From RGIG3009 sp045630285 (lineage in GTDB: Bacteria > Bacillota > Clostridia > Oscillospirales > Acutalibacteraceae): 7,368 bases of DNA. Below are positions 1 to 5,897 of this stretch, one piece after another. The translations under genes and the position numbers were made by a program. The stretch is taken from contig JAZQSX010000007.1 of NCBI GenBank assembly GCA_045630285.1, positions 1-7,368 on the forward strand. The letters are read 5' to 3'. The notes beneath the pieces were generated by a model. That model was not told where the DNA came from, did no database searches, and saw nothing but the letters and a program-made list of their open reading frames with translations. Numbering within the stretch: the stretch's first letter is position 1; each line of letters starts with the position of its first letter.

Positions 1-1
1 A

Positions 2-55
2 GATGTTTCCTGGACGTTCCTGTGGGTGGCAGAGGAAGAGCGGGAGCTTAAATAA
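2..55 (+). CDS. C-terminal end of an unidentified gene (partial)
   Basis: The reading frame starting at base 2 is open and ends in TAA at 53-55. It encodes a 17-residue tail, DVSWTFLWVAEEERELK, whose acidic/basic end looks like a natural protein C-terminus. A bidirectional terminator hairpin begins only a few bases after the stop, as expected for a plus-strand gene converging on the minus-strand SUF operon. The fragment is too short to recognise a family. Frame 1 is also open until TAA at 49-51, but its Gly/Arg-rich peptide looks less protein-like. The existence of a gene here is therefore inferred mainly from the terminator and the tail composition. Confidence 0.45.
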   Translation, partial: DVSWTFLWVAEEERELK

Positions 56-57
56 AA

Positions 58-95
58 CAAAGCCCCGCCGTCGATTCCCGAGGGCGGGGCTTTTT
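58..95. terminator. Bidirectional intrinsic terminator
   Basis: The arm AGCCCCGCC (61-69) pairs perfectly with GGCGGGGCT (83-91) around a 13-base loop. On the plus strand the stem is followed by a T run (91-95). On the minus strand it is followed by TTTGTTTTATTT (complement of 49-60). It can therefore stop transcription of the upstream plus-strand gene and of the minus-strand SUF operon, whose stop codon is at 100-102. Confidence 0.9.
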
Positions 96-99
96 GCCA

Positions 100-1017
100 T
101 TATTTCAAGAAGCCGTTGACGATCTGTTCTTCCGCTTCCTGCTCAGTGAGTCCCAATGTCATCAGCTTGATAAGCTGTTCACCGGCGATCTTGCCGATTG
201 CCGCTTCGTGAATGAGGCTGGCATCCAAGTGGTTGGCAGTGATCTCAGGGACGGCACAAACGCTGGCGTTGTCCATTAAAATGGCATCGCATTCCGTGTG
301 ACCTGCGCAACGGGCATTGCCGAAAATGTGCGACACGAAGGTCTGCTTTGATTGCTCCCGTGCCACGGAACGGGAAATGACGTTGGCAGAGCTATCTTCA
401 CCGTTTAGGTACACCGTAAAATCAGTGTCTGCGACTTGGACACCATGGGTCATTAGTTTTTCACGGATCAGCAGAGTAGCGCCATCGCCGACGGTGGCGG
501 TGGTGATGCGCTTGGTGGAGTCAACACCCTTGATCTGTGTGGTTTCAAGCTCCATGGTGGCGCCGGCTTCCAGATGAATAACCGTGTTGGGGTTCATCAC
601 ACGCTGGCCGTTGCCGTCACCTTGCCCATAGTGCCGCTCTACGTACCGCACACGGGCGTTTTCGCCCACGTAAAAGGTGTGGATACCGTCGTGGCGGGAT
701 TCCTCGTCGCCAGCGTTGTGGATGCCGCAGCCAGCCACGATGGTGACGTCGCAATCCGCACCGATGAAGAAGTCGTTATACACCATTTCCTTGATGCCAC
801 TTTGGCTTAGCACGACGGGGATGTGCACGCTTTCGTTTTTGGTGCCGGGCTTGATGCGAATATCAATACCGGGCTTATCCGTTTTGGTTTCGATATCAAT
901 ATTGGCTGTGGTATTCCGGCCTGCCAGTTGACCGTTGGAGCGGATATTATAAGCACCCTCGGGTACTTCGTGCAATTCGGCAACTGCTTCCAGCAGGGTT
1001 TGTTCGATCTTATCCAT
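100..1017 (-). CDS. sufB: SufB/SufD-family Fe-S assembly scaffold (SmsB-type)
   Basis: This 305-residue protein is the scaffold partner of the adjacent SufC-like ATPase, on which Fe-S clusters are assembled in the cytoplasm. It is much shorter than classical SufB (about 470-495 residues) and lacks most of the N-terminal region. It keeps the C-terminal beta-helix end of the SufBD core, finishing in the family-typical IVNGF. By alignment from memory, Cys243 in ECDAILM matches the essential SufB cysteine (Cys405 in E. coli) and the His270-Glu271 pair in LIHEAAIGKI matches the conserved SufB HE pair. Other cysteines are at 89, 97 (in GCGIHN), 237 and 254. The start is set by an AAGGAGGAG ribosome binding site that overlaps the sufC stop; the gap is 12 bases, implying one transcript. 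The size and the two-gene context match SmsB of the minimal SUF-like system. Automated annotation may call it SufD or 'SufB/SufD family'. Confidence 0.9.
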   Translation of the reverse strand: MDKIEQTLLEAVAELHEVPEGAYNIRSNGQLAGRNTTANIDIETKTDKPGIDIRIKPGTKNESVHIPVVLSQSGIKEMVYNDFFIGADCDVTIVAGCGIHNAGDEESRHDGIHTFYVGENARVRYVERHYGQGDGNGQRVMNPNTVIHLEAGATMELETTQIKGVDSTKRITTATVGDGATLLIREKLMTHGVQVADTDFTVYLNGEDSSANVISRSVAREQSKQTFVSHIFGNARCAGHTECDAILMDNASVCAVPEITANHLDASLIHEAAIGKIAGEQLIKLMTLGLTEQEAEEQIVNGFLK

Positions 1018-1029
1018 ACCGCTCCTCCT

Positions 1030-1755
1030 TTACTTCAACTTCTCGGTCAACGCCTGGCATGCCACATTGGCATTCAGCAGGTGCGGCATCACTTCGGCGT
1101 GAGTACCGATGCGGCTGATCTCGCCGCCGGCGATAACCACGATCTTATCGGCGATGTTCAGGATACGCTCCTGATGCGAGATGATGAGAATGGAGCCGCC
1201 TTCCTTGGCGTGCATCTTCTCAAAAACCTGAATCAGGTTCTGGAAGCTCCACAGATCAATGCCCGCTTCCGGCTCGTCAAAGATCGAGAGCTGTGTTCCA
1301 CGGATCATAACGGTAGCGATCTCAATGCGTTTCAGCTCACCGCCCGACAGACTGGCGTTGACCTCACGGTTGATGTAATCCTTTGCGCACAGACCGACCT
1401 CGGACAAGTACGAGCACGCACGGGTGACCGACATCGGTTCGCCGGCAGCCAGCGAGAGCAGATCGTGAACGGTAATACCTTTGAAGCGTACCGGCTGCTG
1501 AAAAGCAAAGCTGATGCCTTGCTTGGCGCGCTCGGTGATGGTCATATCAGTAATGTCCTTGCCGTCCAGCAAAATCGAGCCGGAGGTAGGCGTGAGAATA
1601 CCGGCAATCACCTTTGCTAAGGTGGATTTACCGCCGCCGTTCGGGCCGGTAAACGCCACGAAGCGCTCGTCCACCGTCAGATTAATATTGCGCAGGATCT
1701 CCTTTTTCGCACCGTCGACGTCGACGGCGTAGGAGATGTTTTTCAGTTCCAGCAT
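1030..1755 (-). CDS. sufC: SufC-like ABC ATPase for Fe-S assembly (SmsC-type)
   Basis: This 241-residue soluble ABC ATPase is close to the usual SufC length of about 250. Visible motifs are Walker A GPNGGGKST (residues 37-45), Q-loop FQQP (85-88), signature LSGGELKRIEIA (136-147), Walker B LSIFDEPEAGID (156-167) and H-loop His194 in IISHQER. The LSGGELKR signature and the IEIA continuation resemble SufC more than importer ATPases, and no permease or binding-protein gene is nearby. It is expected to hydrolyse ATP to drive conformational change in the SufB-like scaffold encoded immediately downstream. Translation starts at an ATG preceded 8 bases away by AGGAGGA. It is the first gene of a two-gene operon. 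The sequence DEPEAGID in place of the DETDSGLD-like segment of classical SufC fits the divergent SMS-type branch; that assignment is inference without a phylogeny. Confidence 0.92.
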   Translation of the reverse strand: MLELKNISYAVDVDGAKKEILRNINLTVDERFVAFTGPNGGGKSTLAKVIAGILTPTSGSILLDGKDITDMTITERAKQGISFAFQQPVRFKGITVHDLLSLAAGEPMSVTRACSYLSEVGLCAKDYINREVNASLSGGELKRIEIATVMIRGTQLSIFDEPEAGIDLWSFQNLIQVFEKMHAKEGGSILIISHQERILNIADKIVVIAGGEISRIGTHAEVMPHLLNANVACQALTEKLK

Positions 1756-1775
1756 AGGTTTATTCCTCCTGTTAC

Positions 1776-1791
1776 GATGGGCGATCCCATC
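1776..1791. repeat. Inverted repeat in the leader of the SUF operon
   Basis: GATGGG (1776-1781) and CCCATC (1786-1791) are perfect inverted arms around the four bases CGAT. If the extended -10 at 1799-1804 is used, this repeat covers roughly +2 to +17 of the transcript, between the start site and the ribosome binding site. It could be an operator that blocks initiation or a small 5' hairpin in the mRNA. It does not match the IscR or Rrf2 consensus I know, so no regulator is assigned. Confidence 0.5.
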
Positions 1792-1798
1792 TCACTAG

Positions 1799-1807
1799 AG
1801 TATAGCA
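1799..1807 (-). promoter_or_regulatory. Extended -10 promoter of the sufC-sufB operon
   Basis: On the minus strand the sequence reads TGCTATACT, an extended -10 element (TGn plus TATACT at 1799-1804). No good -35 hexamer lies 16-18 bases upstream; the best there is TTTTAT or TTTATT. The extended -10 would have to compensate. The predicted transcript starts near 1792, giving a leader of about 37 bases before the sufC ATG. Confidence 0.6.
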
Positions 1808-1855
1808 CACCCTGTCCTAAAATAAAAGGGGGTGAAAGGGGAAAGTGTAAAAAAT

Positions 1856-1884
1856 TTGACACATATTGGGCAATATGGTATGAT
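1856..1884 (+). promoter_or_regulatory. Sigma-70-type promoter of the acyltransferase gene
   Basis: TTGACA (1856-1861) and TATGAT (1879-1884) are separated by exactly 17 bases. This is a perfect -35 and a one-mismatch -10. Transcription would begin near 1891, leaving a leader of about 27 bases before the ATG at 1918. The spacer is almost filled by a palindrome, listed separately. Confidence 0.85.
1862..1877. promoter_or_regulatory. Operator-like palindrome inside the promoter spacer
   Basis: CATATTG (1862-1868) and CAATATG (1871-1877) form a perfect 7-bp inverted repeat around GG. It sits exactly between the -35 and -10 boxes of the acyltransferase promoter. A dimeric repressor or MerR-type activator bound here would contact the promoter directly. 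No regulator gene is present in the window, so the cognate protein is unknown. Confidence 0.6.
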
Positions 1885-1917
1885 TGTTACTAAAGAAAAG
1901 AAGGAAGAGTGTGTGCA

Positions 1918-2910
1918 ATGACAAAGCAGCGCAACCTATTTTTGGATTATTTTCGAGGAATAGCAATTATCATCGTTGTTTTGGGACACGCCATTCAGCT
2001 TTGTTATGGAGCTGCAAATGACCCTCTGCACAGCCTTATTCAAACCTTTCAAATGTCGATGCTTTTCGTCATTAGCGGTTTTAGTTCGGGTTTTTCCGAG
2101 CCAATGAAGGATAGCAAAAAATTTTTGTTGGGCAAAGTTAAACGGATTTTGTTACCTTATCTTGTCTGGACACAGTTCCATTATGTTCTTACAGCATGTG
2201 TATCCGGTCGCTACAGTGTGGTTGCGCAGATAAAAAGTGTGCTGGTATCACAATTCTGGTTTTTGCGCATTTTGTTTTTAATGTTTTTGGTGTACTGGGC
2301 CTTTGTCGTAATTTATCGGGTATTACATAAGCTTTCGAGTCGCCTCCTCAAGGTGTTGATTGCTTCAGCGGCAGTTGCCATTCTCGCCATACTCCTTTCT
2401 CGCATTCCTGGATGTGGCTCTTTGCTAAATTATCTTCCGTTTTTTGTGTTGGGCAATCTTTTGTATAAGCTTTCTAATAAATATGATGCCAAGGCATATC
2501 GATCCGCATTTACCATACTGTCATGGATACTTGCAGTCTTATTTGTAGTAAGCATTTTTTTACTTGCGAAAACTCAAGGTGTTTTCCGAGTACTTATCGA
2601 TAAAAGTATGGCTTTCAGCGGTGTAGCGGCGTGCTACGTTGTTTGCCGATTGCTCTATGCCGTTCCGTGGCTTAAAAAGCTGACAGGGCTGGTAGAGAAA
2701 ATTGGCAAGAATACACTCCCGGTATATGCCATTCACTGGTGTATTTTCTTTAGCTTGCCGCTCCCGCTGTACAGTTTTTTGGTAAACGGTATTGGCTTAT
2801 ATCCAAGTGCGGTGATTGTTGCGTTGGTGTGGCTGGCTCTTTGTATGGTTATGATTTATCTGCTTCAGAAGAATAAGATTACACGAAATCTCTTGTTGGG
2901 AGAAAAATAA
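1918..2910 (+). CDS. Membrane acyltransferase, AT3 family
   Basis: The 330-residue product is an integral membrane protein of the acyltransferase-3 family (the group that includes O-acetylases such as OafA and fucose O-acetylase-like proteins). The N-terminus begins NLFLDYFRGIAIIIVVLGHA, carrying the R-X10-H motif of the family (Arg13 and His24, counted from the ATG at 1918). About ten hydrophobic helices follow, with WFLRILF near the middle and the typical YAIHW in the second-to-last helix. The likely role is transfer of an acetyl or other acyl group to a cell-envelope sugar or lipid; the substrate cannot be read from sequence. An in-frame GTG at 1909 is only one base from the AAGGAAG ribosome binding site (1901-1907), so the ATG at 1918 is preferred. 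The gene stands alone between its own promoter and a terminator, and is visibly more AT-rich than its neighbours, suggesting acquisition. Confidence 0.88.
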   Translation: MTKQRNLFLDYFRGIAIIIVVLGHAIQLCYGAANDPLHSLIQTFQMSMLFVISGFSSGFSEPMKDSKKFLLGKVKRILLPYLVWTQFHYVLTACVSGRYSVVAQIKSVLVSQFWFLRILFLMFLVYWAFVVIYRVLHKLSSRLLKVLIASAAVAILAILLSRIPGCGSLLNYLPFFVLGNLLYKLSNKYDAKAYRSAFTILSWILAVLFVVSIFLLAKTQGVFRVLIDKSMAFSGVAACYVVCRLLYAVPWLKKLTGLVEKIGKNTLPVYAIHWCIFFSLPLPLYSFLVNGIGLYPSAVIVALVWLALCMVMIYLLQKNKITRNLLLGEK

Positions 2911-2948
2911 CAAGAAGCCGGTTCTTACGAACCGGCTTCTTGTTATTT
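2905..2948. terminator. Bidirectional terminator containing both stop codons
   Basis: Bases 2905-2924 and 2929-2948 form a perfect 20-bp stem closed by a four-base TTAC loop. The GC core is GAAGCCGGTTC / GAACCGGCTTC. The acyltransferase TAA (2908-2910) lies wholly in the left arm, and the first two bases of the rubrerythrin stop (2947-2949, minus strand) lie in the right arm. On the minus strand the core is followed by TTGTTATTTTT, a good T tract for rubrerythrin. On the plus strand the tail TTGTTATTT is weaker. Confidence 0.9.
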
Positions 2949-3483
2949 AATAATTGGTAGCACGCAGACGGAAATAGGCCTTCGGATGCGCACAAACGGG
3001 GCAAAGCTCAGGAGCCTCCTTGCCGATGTGCAGATGACCGCAGTTGCCGCATTCCCAGATGCAATCGCCGTCACGGGAGAAGACCAGACCGCCTTCGACA
3101 TTGGCGAGCAGGCGGCGATAGCGCTCTTCGTGAGCTTTCTCGATCGCAGCAACGCCCTCGAACAAATCGGCGATCTTGTCGAAGCCTTCTTCACGGGCCT
3201 CCTTGGCGAAGGTGGCGTACATGTCGGTCCATTCGTAGTTTTCGCCCTCGGCGGCGTCGAGCAGGTTTGCTTCGGTGGAGCCGATGCCGCCGTGCAGCAG
3301 TTTGAACCACAGCTTGGCGTGCTCTTTTTCGTTGTTGGCGGTTTCCTCGAACAGTTCCGCAATCTGGGTGTAACCGTCTTTGCGAGCCTTGGAAGCATAG
3401 TACGTATACTTGTTACGAGCCTGCGATTCGCCGGAAAAAGCAGCCTGCAGGTTGGCTTCGGTTTTGGTTCCTTTGAGATTCAT
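2947..3483 (-). CDS. rbr: Rubrerythrin
   Basis: This 178-residue cytoplasmic non-heme iron protein would reduce hydrogen peroxide to water in anaerobes, receiving electrons from reduced rubredoxin or a related carrier. An N-terminal ferritin-like four-helix domain (about 1-130) holds the diiron ligands Glu19 (GESQAR), Glu52 and His55 (ExxH), Glu81 and Glu84 (ENYE), and Glu115 and His118 (second ExxH). A C-terminal rubredoxin-like domain (about 135-178) carries the CxxC pairs Cys145/148 and Cys161/164 for a mononuclear iron. The length and domain order are those of classical rubrerythrin, with nothing missing. The ATG is preceded by AAAGGAGG. It has its own consensus promoter and ends in the shared convergent terminator, so it can be expressed as a monocistronic message. 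No binding site for PerR or another peroxide regulator is evident. Confidence 0.97.
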   Translation of the reverse strand: MNLKGTKTEANLQAAFSGESQARNKYTYYASKARKDGYTQIAELFEETANNEKEHAKLWFKLLHGGIGSTEANLLDAAEGENYEWTDMYATFAKEAREEGFDKIADLFEGVAAIEKAHEERYRRLLANVEGGLVFSRDGDCIWECGNCGHLHIGKEAPELCPVCAHPKAYFRLRATNY

Positions 3484-3514
3484 AATAAATCCTCCTTTTT
3501 ATGCTGTTTTCTTC

Positions 3515-3543
3515 ATTATACGGTTGTTTTTTCCAAATGTCAA
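3515..3543 (-). promoter_or_regulatory. Perfect-consensus promoter of rubrerythrin
   Basis: On the minus strand, TTGACA (complement of 3538-3543) and TATAAT (complement of 3515-3520) are spaced by exactly 17 bases, the full sigma-70/sigma-A consensus. Transcription would begin near 3508, giving a leader of about 25 bases. The TGA stop of the upstream hydrolase gene (3540-3542) is embedded in the -35 box. High constitutive expression is expected unless a repressor acts. Confidence 0.92.
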
Positions 3544-4640
3544 CGCAGAAAATCCAACAGAACGGGATACAGAGCATCTGCCCACGCACGGCTGCCGTCC
3601 TCGTTCGGATGTCCACCGTATCGTGCGCAGTGCGGGTGTGCGGCATCCAACTGTAGGATCGGCACGACATCAAATACGGCGTCAACCTCGCTTGCCAGCT
3701 CATGAAGAATACCGTGGTTGACGGTTTCCCAGCTTTTGCGGATGTCCTCAGAATAATCAAACGGTGGCACCGTCTGTAACAGTACCCGACAGCCCGCTTC
3801 GTGAAGCTTACTGACAACGGTGTGAAGATCGGCAAGGATCTGTTCGGCGCTACGCCCACGGCCCAGATCGTTGACGCCATAGCATACGACCACAGCGTCG
3901 TTCTGCTTGGCCTTCGCGAGCCACACAGCGTCTGCGGCTGCATCCATTGCCCGCCCGAAGCCCAGCCCGAGATTCCAATACGCACAGTGGTGACCGAGTC
4001 GCTCAGATACACGTGCGTTCCAAAACTCATAGCTTCCGAAGGCGACGCCGATGCCTTGTGTAATGGAATCGCCCAAATACGCAATGCGTCGGTCCACAGA
4101 TCGATCGCAACCGATCATAGAGGGGAAAGGGAGCGAGCGTGAGGCGACCCAGCGATCGTTTTGACGGATAAACGTCGGGATCATAGCTTCCTCGTGATTG
4201 GGAATGTCACGACCACGGAAGCCGATCTCCACGCAGAGATACTCGCCGCTTGCGGCGGTAACGGGTAGCGGATCGGTAGCAAATAACTCGCCCTTTTGCA
4301 CGGTGTAGGTGGGGGAACCGCCGATCGTGACCGGCTGCAGAGCATGTGGCTCGATTGCCGTGTCCCCGCTGCACCGATCGACAACACCGATCGCTAGGTG
4401 TGTGATCTCCCAGTCGCCGCACTCATATCCCTGATAGCTGTGCTGACCGTCGGCAAAGGTGCTGTCGATGGTGTTGGAGAATAAGAGCGAATAGGCAAAC
4501 GTGCCGCCTTCAAATACACGATAGTAGATGCGCCCCACCTGTTCCGCCCGGGGATCGGACGGTAAAAAATGGTGCTGGCTACCGCCGGCAGCCAGTGTGT
4601 TTGATACGTACGTTTCACAGAAAGTCTGAAGCAGTTTCAC
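3540..4640 (-). CDS. SGNH/GDSL-family hydrolase with N-terminal extra domain
   Basis: This 366-residue protein has no signal peptide and is probably cytoplasmic. Residues 1 to about 180 form a beta-rich N-terminal domain as found in two-domain SGNH esterases. The C-terminal hydrolase domain has block I YLGDSITQG (nucleophile Ser192), block II NLGLGFG (Asn223, Gly225), block III GVND (Gly255, Asn257), and block V GGHPN with catalytic His344. The usual aspartate three residues before that histidine is Tyr341 here, so the triad acid is altered or supplied elsewhere. It likely removes acyl or acetyl groups from a carbohydrate or small ester; the substrate is unknown. The start is GTG, with GGGGGT six bases upstream and no in-frame ATG nearby. 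A good promoter precedes it. No terminator is seen before rubrerythrin, so some read-through into that gene is possible. Confidence 0.88.
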   Translation of the reverse strand: MKLLQTFCETYVSNTLAAGGSQHHFLPSDPRAEQVGRIYYRVFEGGTFAYSLLFSNTIDSTFADGQHSYQGYECGDWEITHLAIGVVDRCSGDTAIEPHALQPVTIGGSPTYTVQKGELFATDPLPVTAASGEYLCVEIGFRGRDIPNHEEAMIPTFIRQNDRWVASRSLPFPSMIGCDRSVDRRIAYLGDSITQGIGVAFGSYEFWNARVSERLGHHCAYWNLGLGFGRAMDAAADAVWLAKAKQNDAVVVCYGVNDLGRGRSAEQILADLHTVVSKLHEAGCRVLLQTVPPFDYSEDIRKSWETVNHGILHELASEVDAVFDVVPILQLDAAHPHCARYGGHPNEDGSRAWADALYPVLLDFLR

Positions 4641-4664
4641 GGAGATACCCCCATTTCTGCTTTC

Positions 4665-4693
4665 ATTTTAGCAAAGGAAAAGAGTGATGTCAA
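4665..4693 (-). promoter_or_regulatory. Promoter of the SGNH hydrolase gene
   Basis: On the minus strand, TTGACA (complement of 4688-4693) and TAAAAT (complement of 4665-4670) are separated by 17 bases. The hydrolase GTG start at 4640 lies about 25 bases downstream of the -10. The -35 box is only three bases from the -35 box of the divergent plus-strand promoter. Confidence 0.85.
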
Positions 4694-4696
4694 CAG

Positions 4697-4725
4697 TTTA
4701 CAAACGTATTTTCTTATGCTACAAT
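4697..4725 (+). promoter_or_regulatory. Promoter of the serine hydrolase-dipeptidase operon
   Basis: TTTACA (4697-4702) and TACAAT (4720-4725) are 17 bases apart, and TGC immediately before the -10 makes it an extended -10. Transcription would begin near 4732, close to the TAGGGAGG ribosome binding site (4735-4742), so the leader is short, about 19 bases. It is back to back with the SGNH hydrolase promoter. Confidence 0.85.
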
Positions 4726-4750
4726 AGAACGGTATAGGGAGGCGCAAACT

Positions 4751-5884
4751 ATGGATTTTTCACGTGTTTCAAACCGATTACATGCCTTATTGGAGCTGGG
4801 TGTTCCCGGCTGTGCGATCTCGGTGCGCCGGGACCATCGAGAGATATACCGTTATGTGTGTGGCACCGCTGACCGTGAGGGAACCAAGCCGATGAACGGG
4901 CGAGAGGCGTTTTATTTGTTTTCTTGCACCAAGCCTATCACTGTGGCTGCTGCCATGCAGTTGGTAGAGCGTGGGCTGCTGGAGCTGGATCGTCCCGTAG
5001 CCGATTATTTGCCCGAGTTTTCGAATATGCTGGTCGCAAAAGGCGGCGAGCTTGTCCCAGCGGATAAGCCGATTTTGGTGAGACATCTGTTGACGATGAG
5101 CGCCGGGTTGGATTATGACGTGCACGCCGAGCCAATTCGCCAAGCGCTTCGGGAATATGGTGTCGGCATTACGACACGTCAGTTTGTTTCGGCGGTTGCG
5201 AAAAAGCCGCTGTGCTTCCACCCGGGTGAGCAGTTCAAATACAGCTTATGTCACACCGTGCTGGGCGCTGTGATCGAAGCGGTATCGGGCATGACCTTCG
5301 GTGAATGGCTGCAGAAGGAGATCTTCACGCCGCTTGGTATGACCGAAACGGGTTTCGCGTTTCATCATTCCACCCGTGCACCGCTTGCCGAGCAGTACGG
5401 ATGTGTGGAGGAGACAGGCGAGATTGAATATCTCGGCTTGGAGCATCCTTATCGCCTGGGCGATGCATTTGAAGCGGGCGGCTCCGGCTTGATTTCTACG
5501 TTGGATGACTACGCCTTGTTTGCCGATGCCATGGCCTGTGGCGGTGTCGGTGCGACGGGTGCACGCATTCTAAAGCCGGAAACGATCGATATGATCCGCA
5601 CCGAGCAGCTCACCAAATTGGCGAAGGATCCCACCTTCTCCTGTGCTGCCGGTCCCGGCTATGGGTATGGACTGGGTGTGCGCACGTTGATCGACAAGAG
5701 CCAGGGACAGCGCAGTCCGCTTGGTGAGTTTGGCTGGGACGGCGCCAACGGCGCCTTCTTGATCGTTGATCCGGACAATCGGTTGTCCTTCGCTTTTGTG
5801 CAGCATATGCGCAACTGGCCCCGTCTGATGGGCGAGTTCTACGCTCCCATTCGGGATGACGTGTATGATATTTTAGGCCTGTAA
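4751..5884 (+). CDS. Beta-lactamase-family serine hydrolase
   Basis: This 377-residue protein belongs to the class C beta-lactamase / DD-peptidase / family VIII esterase fold (Pfam Beta-lactamase). The SxxK motif is SCTK with nucleophile Ser58 and general base Lys61. The tyrosine motif is YSL at 164-166, where penicillin-binding enzymes have YxN. The third motif region reads GWDGANGAF, with WDG (329-331) replacing KTG/HxG and recalling the WGG of family VIII esterases. There is no signal peptide or lipobox, so it is probably cytoplasmic and not a secreted beta-lactamase. The sequence supports an esterase or amidase/peptidase more than antibiotic resistance; the substrate is unknown. The ATG follows GGGAGG by 8 bases. 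The dipeptidase gene starts 13 bases after its stop, so the two are co-transcribed and may act on related peptide-like substrates. Confidence 0.88.
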   Translation: MDFSRVSNRLHALLELGVPGCAISVRRDHREIYRYVCGTADREGTKPMNGREAFYLFSCTKPITVAAAMQLVERGLLELDRPVADYLPEFSNMLVAKGGELVPADKPILVRHLLTMSAGLDYDVHAEPIRQALREYGVGITTRQFVSAVAKKPLCFHPGEQFKYSLCHTVLGAVIEAVSGMTFGEWLQKEIFTPLGMTETGFAFHHSTRAPLAEQYGCVEETGEIEYLGLEHPYRLGDAFEAGGSGLISTLDDYALFADAMACGGVGATGARILKPETIDMIRTEQLTKLAKDPTFSCAAGPGYGYGLGVRTLIDKSQGQRSPLGEFGWDGANGAFLIVDPDNRLSFAFVQHMRNWPRLMGEFYAPIRDDVYDILGL

Positions 5885-5897
5885 AGGAGAAAGCTCT

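Noticed and set aside
823..1620. Long plus-strand open frame of 265 codons opposite the SUF genes
   Set aside because: It is the antisense of two clearly recognisable genes with intact motifs, has no ribosome binding site, and its translation resembles no protein family.
1909..1911. GTG as the acyltransferase start
   Set aside because: It lies one base from the AAGGAAG ribosome binding site. The in-frame ATG at 1918 has workable spacing and keeps the family-typical N-terminus.
2986..3705. Plus-strand open frame of 239 codons opposite rubrerythrin and the hydrolase end
   Set aside because: It runs through rubrerythrin, its promoter and the next gene without any ribosome binding site. Rubrerythrin explains the open frame.
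4751..5884. Antibiotic-resistance beta-lactamase
   Set aside because: The fold matches, but there is no signal peptide, and YSL and WDG replace the YxN and KTG motifs. An esterase or peptidase role is more likely.
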